The position numbers and the translations under genes were made by a program. The notes beneath the pieces are model-generated. The model had not been told where the DNA came from, did not search any database, and was given only the letters and a program-made list of their open reading frames with translations. Positions 55,813 through 64,000 of a stretch of DNA of 64,000 nucleotides are shown here, one piece after another (the first letter of the stretch is position 1; each line of letters opens with the position of its first letter). Source of the stretch: Primulina eburnea. Its lineage: Eukaryota; Streptophyta; Magnoliopsida; Lamiales; Gesneriaceae. Where the stretch lies: the NCBI RefSeq assembly GCF_022965805.1, contig NC_133114.1:5290261-5354260 (forward strand), in the 5' to 3' direction.

Positions 55813-57827
55813 TGTGGGGACCCGGACGCTAATTCATTTCTTAATCGTCTGTGGGAATAATTAACTCAATTAAAATAAACAAGGTCTAATTTTTTTTTTT
55901 TATATACAAATGTCAATTGCGGAACATCATGAAACTCATTCGAATATATGTACATCGAAAACAAGTACAAGTCCAGTACCATATACAGTCATTTAAAACT
56001 AAGGTTTAACAACTACAAATCAAGTGTTCAAAACCTATCTATAATCCAAGTCCGTATTCTCCACTCTAATCTCTCTTCATCTCGTCGACCCTGATCCTGT
56101 CACACCTGTTGTCATGCACACATGCAAACACGACAACAACCGGATAACTCCGATAAAAATATATCCTAGTATAAATCAACGATACATGCAATCATATAAA
56201 TAATGTAAAAGAATGTAACAGATATCAGTAACATGTATCAAAATCTGAAACATAACCAATATAAAATCGTCAATCAGACTCGTGACTCCACGTCTCAGAC
56301 TAGACTCAATCCTAGTCTAGGGATCCCAGTTTCCAGACATTGGCATTCCATATCGAATATCAGTAATAGAAGAAACTCCAATTCTATTCAACATCGATAT
56401 AACCAAACATCCGGTGTCTTGACCTATCCGTCACAGACTTTGGCACTTTCGCCAAATCACTATCATGTGACAATGTGCAATGTGCCAGTGACGATTCCAT
56501 CACTATCTGGCACCTATTCACAAGATCACTCGTCTAATACTCGTCTAATACATACTTTCTATAAATCAATAGAACAAGCATATCAATTCAAATCAATGCA
56601 CACAATAACAATAAGTATGTGATTTAGGGAAACTCAAGTATATCATACTCGAGTCGTTCTCCCAGTACGACATTGACTTATACTTTTGTCTTCTCGATCT
56701 GAGGAAGTCGAAGTCTCGAATTCAACTCTGTCCATACTCAATCTGGCAATGACAATATCGAATATACCGTGTCAATGTACAATTCAACTCAAGACCTGTT
56801 TTGATCAATACTCAAATCAAAACACAATCTGATCAATGTCAACGACATATAATACAATCTCGATCAATACTGAATCTGATCAATATCAATTTACTGATGT
56901 TTCGACGGCATAACAATACAATCTCAATAATCCCGTCAATCTCAACATCACAGATATAATAACACCGCTCATAATCCATATCAGTACAACTCATAGTCTC
57001 AACAATAACAGATCATAATCTCAAATTTGTATAATCTCAATCATATTAGTTCTGAAAATCATAACAATTACATACACAGTCTGTTCTTCGATCCGGTTTC
57101 GATTATATGATGTCTACTATGTCAAGAACAGCATATATCAATCATATCTGATTCTGGCAGTATCATAATTTCAAATAGTATCAAAACGTAATAAAACTTA
57201 CGTCCAGTTGTAGTCGGTGTCGATAGGAATACGATACCGAAGTCGGATTCAAAATCGGATAACTGAATCTTTCAAAATCACAATATGAGGCTACGAGAAT
57301 TTTGGAAATTCCCTGTAGCTTCCCTGGATTTCCGCTGAAGCAAATTAAGAAAAATCGCACACATATATATGAAGATGCATGCCGGAGATACGTGGCTCAA
57401 TGGGTATACTGCACGTCTCGCGCTTATGCGCGACACCTGTCGGTGCATATGCGCTAGACATTCTGTCTCGGCGCGTGTGTTCTTGGCAGCTCGCGCATAG
57501 GCGCGCACCATCCCCGCGCATATGCGCGAGACCTACTGTCTCCACCTAATGAAGCTCGCGCATATGCGCGCCTCGTCTCCGCGCATATGCGCGAAACCTT
57601 CTGGTCTCACACTTCTTCCTTGCACAAACTCGCGCGTATGCGCGCCTTCCTCTCGCGCATATGCGCGAGGTTCTCTTCCCAATTCGCGCATATGCGCGAG
57701 GTATACTGTCCTCGCACATTTGTCGTGTATTTTCTCATCGTTTCTGGTCTAATCCTTTCCGTCTATAATTACATTAATTATCAACAAATCATTTCACATT
57801 AACAGGATAAAAATCTCGGGCTTTACA
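55813..57827 (-). repeat. 5' LTR of the third gypsy element
   Basis: A 2015-bp copy. A minus-strand TATATATG box lies at about 57362-57370, directly downstream (in element sense) of the palindrome array. Confidence 0.95.
57410..57700. repeat. Array of GCGCATATGCGC-type palindromes, right LTR
   Basis: Same array as in the left LTR but better preserved: most half-sites keep CGCGCA. It occupies the U3 position upstream of the TATA-like box. Confidence 0.9.
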
Positions 57828-57832
57828 GAACA

Positions 57833-59141
57833 TATGTTTTTTGAGCAAAATTATAGGCAAAAAATTGTGCCTATGTTCATGTATGTCGTCCAATGTGAAT
57901 GTCCGCACTACCATCCAAATTGTGACTAGCTAAGTTTGAATTTACATCTAGTTTTCACATTTGAAGAGTCTGTTATATATAGAGTATCGGGGCAGCATTT
58001 TCTCGAACCCAATGCGCAAAGGAAGTTTTAAAATTTTGTTTCGCCTTTCGAAACTATTCTTGGGTGCCATGGATTAAACCTTCCATACGGTGTTTAGTTT
58101 TTATACCTTCGCGTATATTACGCTGGAAACCAAACCAATCCGGGATTAGCGGAGATGATCCTTCTTGTATATCCTTATGAACAGATTTTCCTCTTCTTGA
58201 TCGTCAAATCTAGTTCACGATCAGATATTGTGTTCCTCGCTTCGATCACGCCAGAAAATCCAAAAGATTTATGCGTTGAGACTAGATTGTTCGAATTTCT
58301 AAAATCCAGAGCCAATGTAGCAGCGCGGGGTGCGGTCGTGGAAGATAGGGCTTGGCCGAAAATTTATTCACCAAAATATGGTGATGCCCGAAACTTTTAT
58401 CAAAGTGAGGAAGGATTTTGGTGAACTTTGTGCTTGTATTATGTGCGAAAAATTCTCTTTATGTTATAGCCCCATTTTAGTATGTTTATAGAGTGTGATT
58501 CCAGATCCCATCAGGAATCCTTCTCTCATCAAGATTCACAATCCTTGTCTCACTGATACTCTTTAATTCCATTATAATAAAATTATCTTATTATTAATAT
58601 ATAATGTATTTATCAACTTTTGATAATGCATGACATATTAATTTTATATATACATATATTTTATATTTCCATATAAAGTGTGAATATATATAAACATTAA
58701 TATATCTACACATGTACATTTAATACAAGCATAGACATATTAATTAAATTAAATAGCCATTACTTAATTTATATAATTACCTCATTAGTTAATTAATTTT
58801 AGACTTATCTAGAACATTTTATGAGAATTTGTACATATTAGTAGTCAACAACACTATTAGTATAATTTAATTAGTAAATTCCAAATTCACTAAATAAAAA
58901 ATTCTGAACTCATTATAACTATGATCGACGATCCGGCAGCGCCGATGTATTATCAACGTCTCTTCGCGTTAGATATTGTAATTAATTTTGATCAAATCCG
59001 TGTTCACCTATATGCTCATCGCTGAGGTAATATTTACCTATTAGATGTATAATTTTAATATGGTTCATAACGTCCAATATGTGAATATCATATCATCGAT
59101 GAAAACGATTGGTAGACAACATACCAAAATTGATATAATAA
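57833..59141. other. Non-genic stretch, possible copia LTR remnant
   Basis: Read on the minus strand, about 58450 to 57960 has a leader-like stretch (TTTGCGCATTGGGTTCGAGA) and a TATATATA box, reminiscent of a Ty1/copia LTR. From 58560 to 59130 the sequence is AT-rich. The plus-strand open frame at 58155-58424 has no recognisable feature. Confidence 0.3.
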
Positions 59142-60097
59142 TGATAGGATCAGTTAATCGAATAAAGAGTGTTTAGAAGGGGGATTTGAATAAACACTGC
59201 TCGAATTTAAGATATTTTCGACAATATAAATTCAGTTTTGTTACGAACTGAAACTGAATATCCCATCGGTCAATAACAATCAGTTAAACTGAATAAAACA
59301 GTTGCGGAAAAACTAACTGACTGAAAGATAGAGTATCTAACTGAAAATGGTAACTGAAGTAATGACACAGTATGTTTCTGGATGTTCGGAGAATTGAATA
59401 ACTCCTACGTCACCCCTTCTATCACGAAGATATGATATCCACTAACAGACTTTGATCAAATACACGACACTGTACTGACCCACTTCAGTTTGGACTTATC
59501 ACTCTGCCCAAACTGAAACTCTTAGCTTACAACCCTTCTATAGATCGTAACTGATCTTTTAGCACAACTTAGAAAATCTATCAACGATTACAAAGTGCTA
59601 TTTAAGCTCGAGAATGTAGTCTTGAATACTACTGATATGACTAATAAGTGTGAGCTTTTATTTCTGATTGTGAATAGATATTTTTGCAACGTAACAGCAA
59701 GTAGAATGAGATAACTGAAAGTCAGTTTCTCTTCAGTTGGTGTCTTCTACTATTTATAGGCTCTCCTCTCAACGGTAACATTAAAGAATGTTTGAATATT
59801 CTAACCGTTGATTGCCACGTCGATATATTCTGACAATCATACACTATTCATTATGCAATGTGGCGTTTCACTACTAGTTGCAGGTATATGTACTATTTTG
59901 TCTGTTGTCGCTTTCAACTGATGACGTGTACAGCTGAGAGATCAGCTGGTAACGAATCAGTTGCCGAGAATGAACTTCAGTTATATCGAACAGTTGACTG
60001 AGTTCAGCAGATGACGTGTTCAGTTGATGATTAGTTCAGTTGCTTAGTTCAGTTGGTAAGTTTTTTTTGTCAAAACACCGGAATTAAGTTTCCAACA
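59142..60097 (-). repeat. LTR of a further minus-strand retrotransposon
   Basis: On the minus strand it starts TGTTGGAAACTTAATTCCGG, directly preceded by the polypurine tract AAAGGGAGAAAT (60098-60110). It has a CTATAAATAG box at about 59751-59760. The left end, near TGATAGGATCAG at 59142, is approximate. The U3 part is dense in CAGTTG/CAACTGA words and has two TGACGTGT sites (near 59924 and 60014). The other LTR is not in the window, so target duplication cannot be checked. Confidence 0.65.
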
Positions 60098-60243
60098 ATT
60101 TCTCCCTTTATGGTGTTTGACAAAACTCAAAATAAAGTATAACTGAATAACTGAACTCTTGTAGATAAAATAAAATGTAGATTCAACTGAACTCATATTC
60201 TTCATAGATACAAGAATTTAAGATTATTTCTGCTTTTCTAAAA

Positions 60244-62842
60244 TCAGTTCTCTTCCCCTTTTTTGTCAAACAGCTCCATCTTAGAAGATAATTTTCTAAC
60301 ATCAAGAGATAGGAGATGGACAGAGTCGGAAATATTGCTGATAGCAGTAGTAATTGCAACTTGAAGCAATTCGATTTTTCTTGAAACAAGAGATTCTACA
60401 GTGTCGACTCGTTTGTTGATAGAGTCTTGAGTGGCAGTGAGACTAGAAAATATCCCTTCGTTTTTCTGTATATCGTCAACGACAAAGGTCAGAGAGGTAA
60501 CAGCTGCTTGTATGGCGTTTAGTTTTTCTAAGTTGAACTGATGGGAAGAGCCCAACTTCAGAGTGTGTGACAGCTTAGTGTTCTGAATCTTCAATATGGC
60601 AGTGATTATTTGTTACATACTTTCCTGCATATGCTGAACTTCTTCAAAATAAGATCAATATCTGATGAAGATGGAGGAGGAGACTGATGAGATGTTCCTG
60701 GTTCTCTTGTTGTATGTTCAGAAATGATTAAAGCTTGTTCAGTTGAAACTGTATCAGCAACATTCTGAACTGGAACATCAGTTACAATAATTTCTCCTTG
60801 AACTGGAGGCGGTGATGGTAGATTCTGATCGGCAGAAGAACTGGCTAGATGAATGGCAGATGGTGATGAGACCAAAACTGGTGCCTCTAAAGAGTGAACG
60901 TGAGAATCAATCGGCACATCAGTCGAAATAGCTTGGTCAGCAACTGGATCTTGCTGAACTGGTTCTTCTGAAGAAATGGTGACCTCTAGATGGATTTGAT
61001 CAGCAGAGTGATCAACTGGATTAGACATAGGTTCACTCAATTTAGTATCCTGCACCACTGCTTGGATAATTTCTTTAATGTTTGCAAAAGAAAGCTCGAC
61101 TTCAGTGTACAGTTGCTGTTCAGCAGGAGATGCTCGAGGCATTTCCTGAACTGACTTTTCAGTTGGAACCAAAGCTTGTTCTGAGGATGGTTTTTCAACT
61201 GTATCCTCTTCATCAGTTTCTGAATCTTCTTGATGAAGAACCAACTCTTGATCCATTTCCCAAAATTTGATCTGAGATTGTAGCCCAAGCAAATCGGTAT
61301 CAAGCTGAGTGATTACTGCTTGATCAACAAACGCAGTAGGATTTGTTGGAACATAGTTGTCTTTCGATTTGCTGACAATTTGAGCCAACTTCTTTGCTCT
61401 CACCTGATCAAACAAATAAGATTTCATTTCCATTGCCTGAGCAATTGTGGCAGCTTTCACCATTTTTAGAACATAAGCTTCCAGTTTGATGAAGGTGTTC
61501 AGCTGAGATTTCTTCTTTAGTTGCTTGGCAAATATTTGTGTGCGAAAGGCTGTCCAAGCATCGTAGGACTGAATTTTTGAAGCTGCATAGCTATTTACCT
61601 TTGCCCAAACAAGGTCAATATGTGTCTGAATGGCAGTCAAAGGTCTGGGCTCTTCAATCAGCTTACCTTTGCCTTTATCAGTGCTCAGAATGTGAGGGAT
61701 TTCCAATCCTGCTCGAGTTGATCCACCACCTCGATAAATTTTATCCCTTTGGGTCGAGCAGGTGCCACACTAGTAGTGCGAGTTATCTGAATCAGAGGCG
61801 CTTTGGTCCTAACTGATTCCTTTTTGGCACCAACTGAAGCTTCTGGTGGAATGATTTTCAAAGGGACTGCTTCTATGGGTTGCTGAGTATCTGAAGAAAT
61901 AATTGCATCAAAAGGAATGGATACCTCAGCAGTTGTTGATTTAACCCTTTGGGTTCTCGGTTTCTTGGCAATCTGTGAAGATGAAGTTTTCTCTAAGTCA
62001 GAAGTACTCAAGATTAATTTCCTCTTAGCCATCTTCAGTTGAGCCAAAGTTTTGGCTTTCTTCACTGATTTTGGGGCTGCTTTCTCAGTCCCAATTTCCT
62101 GTTTGATCTTGATAAACTGAGCAGGAGAAATGTCCAGTTTGGTTCTTAGTGGCTTAGTGTTCTTCGCATTAAAAACTTTAAACCTTGATGATCTTTCTGA
62201 GTCATCAGCCACTAACCCTTTCAATTTCAGCAGATAACTAAGTTGCACAGAAAATCCCTTGGATTGTTTAGAAGACAGAAACATATTCTTCAGAACATTA
62301 AATAAAAGGTGCTTCCAGTTGAATTGACAATCAGCCATAATGACAGAAATGGCTTGAAATTTCTCCAAAGTAAGGGCATAAAATGATCCAGCTTTTGCCA
62401 AAAGCCCTTTGGCTACAACATCAGCAAGTAACTGAACTTCATACCTCAGTTCTTTCTTTGGATCAGAGACTTTGATCTTCCATCCATCAGCAGAGAGTGC
62501 GGTTTGCATCTCTTCAATGTCAGACACCTTAACATTCGAGAGTTGTGCCAATCCAGCAGAAGGTAGAGAGAAAATTTCTCCAAAGGAGTCTTCAGAAATG
62601 GTCAGAGACTGATCATTGACAGTAGAAATTATGTTGCCATCAGAGTCGACCTTACCGATGGAATAGAAATCCTGAAGTTCTTTTGGGTAGATTTCTTGAG
62701 ATGATGTACCCAAGAACGTCCGTAATCCGGCAGTCTCAAGTTTTTGAAAAACCTTTTTGACATCATCATCACCGAAAGATAGGATTGACCCAAAATTGAT
62801 AGCCATAGAATTTAGCATATAAGCGGGAATTTGAGTTGCCAT
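60244..62842 (-). pseudogene. Retroelement-associated accessory ORF, broken
   Basis: The ATG is at 62842 (MATQIPAYMLN); an upstream TTG is not supported. The N-terminal globular region has LRTFLGTSSQEIYPKELQDF and SFGEIFSLPSAGL, followed by a Lys-rich middle. The frame shifts at about 61700-61706, and the second frame (EIPHILSTDKGKGKLIEEPR) continues an acidic Ser/Pro-rich part. A second shift near 60640-60655 and a TAA near 60613 precede a C-terminal coiled coil (HTLKLGSSHQFNLEKLNAIQ). I recall similar proteins as abundant, often mis-named, families in Gesneriaceae genomes. Function unknown. By position it may be a sense-strand accessory gene of the retroelement whose LTR is at 59142-60097. 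Confidence 0.6.
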
Positions 62843-63453
62843 TTCGAACTGATTGAATTCCTGAAAGAAAAGTTGAAGGATGAAACTTGTTCTTGCTCTC
62901 AAAAATCTGTGGATAAACGCAAAGTAAAACTGAAATTAAGCGGGGAATGGTACATATGTACGTGACTTATTCAAATTCTGGACACGTGTCAGTCCATAGA
63001 AATTCTGAATTACAACGTGTGTACGTGTGCCAAATGCCTGTGTATTTGAACGGTTTCAAAGGTGTCCACGTTGACACTAATCATTTTCTGAAAAACAGCA
63101 TTTAATGCTTGAAAGACAGTCACGTCGCTTGATTGTGAATATAATAGGTTTAATTAGTTAACTTATATGAGAAGATTAGTGAGACGCTCAATTAAACGAT
63201 CAGTTGTCAGACTGTGTCCTTTCAGTTGAGAGCTGACTAATCAATTGTCTTCTCAGTTAACCTCTTAAAAACCAATATTCCCCCTTAATAAATACATTAA
63301 CGAAAATGATGATAATATAAGCAAGATTAATTAAGGAAATCCTGAAGCTTGGTAGAGGAATCGTCATTAAAAAATTGTCCTTTCATCTTCCTCGACCTGG
63401 TCTATAAATAAGAGTTAAAGAGTTAGTCACAAGTATATCAGTAGCTAAAAAAA
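62843..63453 (+). promoter_or_regulatory. Region between the accessory ORF and the 63454 ORF, with promoter-like end
   Basis: It contains GACACGTGTCAG, ACGTGTGTACGTGTG and CAGTTG words. A TATAAATA box at about 63403-63410 lies 45 bases before the ATG at 63454. No coding region is supported. Confidence 0.5.
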
Positions 63454-63933
63454 ATGGAAGGTGCAAGTAGCTCAAACGTTTCTCCATTCTCTCTGCAGGC
63501 CAGAAAATCTGCAATTGAAGACGAGGTCTTCTATGCTAGTCTTCCCTACTGGGAAGAGATGGCACAGCTAAGAGAAGTGCGGGAGCACTTAAACATTTCT
63601 GCAGGGGTGAACGTCTTCAAAGATGGTCATCTCTACCAACTGATGCTTCGAAAGGAGCTGGAGACTCTCAGTCGCATAGCTTCTTCGCACAGCTTCTGCA
63701 AGACATCTTCCTCGGTCCCGCACTTAAACATTTCTGCGGGGGTGAACGTCTTCAAAGATGGTCATCTCTACCAACTGATGCTTCGAAAGGAGCTGGAGAC
63801 TCTCAATCGCATAGCTTCTTCGCACAGCTTCTGCAAGACATCTTCCTCGGCTCTAGCTGTTTGGTTGAGGATGTGGATAGCTGATGTAGAAGAAAAGTAT
63901 GAACATGTAGTCCTGGCCAATATTTATGGTTAG
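63454..63933 (+). CDS. Second intact member of the small-ORF family, with internal 135-bp duplication (159 aa)
   Basis: The ATG at 63454 (MEGASSSNV) follows a TATA box by about 45 bases. The protein shares the core of the ORF at 3471: EHLNISAGVNVFKDG against ERLNVTEKVNIFEGD, YQLMLRKELETL against YQLMLFKERKIL, SHSFCKTSSS against SDSFLKTSTS, and a Trp-rich acidic end (VWLRMWIADVEEKYE against WRTMWTFFVEEEYF). The core is present twice because bases 63586-63720 are repeated in frame at 63721-63855, with about two differences. The ORF lies on the strand opposite to the nearby accessory ORF and LTR, again antisense to a retroelement. Function unknown. Confidence 0.6.
   Translation: MEGASSSNVSPFSLQARKSAIEDEVFYASLPYWEEMAQLREVREHLNISAGVNVFKDGHLYQLMLRKELETLSRIASSHSFCKTSSSVPHLNISAGVNVFKDGHLYQLMLRKELETLNRIASSHSFCKTSSSALAVWLRMWIADVEEKYEHVVLANIYG
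63586..63855 (+). repeat. Recent in-frame tandem duplication (2 x 135 bp)
   Basis: Both units start CACTTAAACATTTCTGC and run through TTCTGCAAGACATCTTCCTC. Only about two substitutions were seen (GCAGGGG/GCGGGGG and CTCAGTCGC/CTCAATCGC). It adds exactly 45 codons. Confidence 0.95.
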
Positions 63934-64000
63934 ATAAAATGTTTATTTTGTTTTAACGTCGTTTTTCTTGTTCCTGCACGTAATGAGCTTTGTGAGATAC

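Larger units (their letters stand above)
49782..57827 (-). mobile_element. Third Ty3/gypsy retrotransposon, minus strand, decayed interior
   Basis: LTRs at 49782-51783 (2002 bp) and 55813-57827 (2015 bp) start TGTGGGGACC and end TTACA. They are flanked by the perfect 5-bp duplication GAACA (49777-49781 and 57828-57832). A minus-strand initiator-Met primer site adjoins the right LTR and a polypurine tract adjoins the left, so it reads right to left. The interior is only 4.0 kb. Pieces of gag, zinc knuckle, protease-like and integrase sequence remain, in that order, but a readable RT/RNase H was not found. The LTRs differ by visible point changes and indels, so this is older than its left neighbour. 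Confidence 0.95.

Overview
This is nuclear DNA of a flowering plant. The window holds a 20-exon cytosolic-type threonyl-tRNA synthetase gene surrounded by nested plant transposable elements: Ty3/gypsy Tat and chromovirus types, a Cassandra-type TRIM carrying 5S rRNA sequence, a FAR1-type MULE, hAT relics and MITEs, and an endogenous pararetrovirus. The degenerate accessory protein at 60.2-62.8 kb recalls a family I associate with Gesneriaceae/Lamiales genomes; that placement is a low-confidence inference.

Layout. 1-2.35 kb: repeat remnants. 2357-14939: a complete Tat-lineage gypsy element on the minus strand (749-bp LTRs, 5-bp target duplication). Its gag-pol is broken. On its opposite strand it carries an intact three-exon 706-codon gene, an intact 138-aa ORF and a broken relative of that ORF, each with a TATA box. 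A 702-bp hAT-like MITE sits in its right LTR. 15-20 kb: relics of a hAT transposase, a LINE RNase H and a Cassandra TRIM. 20.65-26.2 kb: a decayed endogenous pararetrovirus on the minus strand. 26580-34422: the threonyl-tRNA synthetase gene. 35604-41745: a MULE with about 400-bp terminal inverted repeats, a broken FAR1-like transposase, and captured pieces of a CDK-like kinase and an RNase H1 hybrid-binding-like domain. 41.8-49.6 kb: a foldback MITE split by a very young chromovirus-like gypsy element (1474-bp LTRs with one difference seen; one long gag-pol ORF with an amber codon in the chromodomain). 49782-57827: a third gypsy element, minus strand, with 2-kb LTRs carrying an array of GCGCATATGCGC-type palindromes. 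59.1-63.9 kb: one LTR of another minus-strand element, a broken accessory ORF, and a second intact member of the small-ORF family with a fresh in-frame 135-bp duplication.

The only clear cellular gene is the threonyl-tRNA synthetase. The most unusual material is the antisense gene set in the Tat element and the recurrence of its small ORF about 60 kb away. All exon boundaries, repeat borders and difference counts were read by eye.
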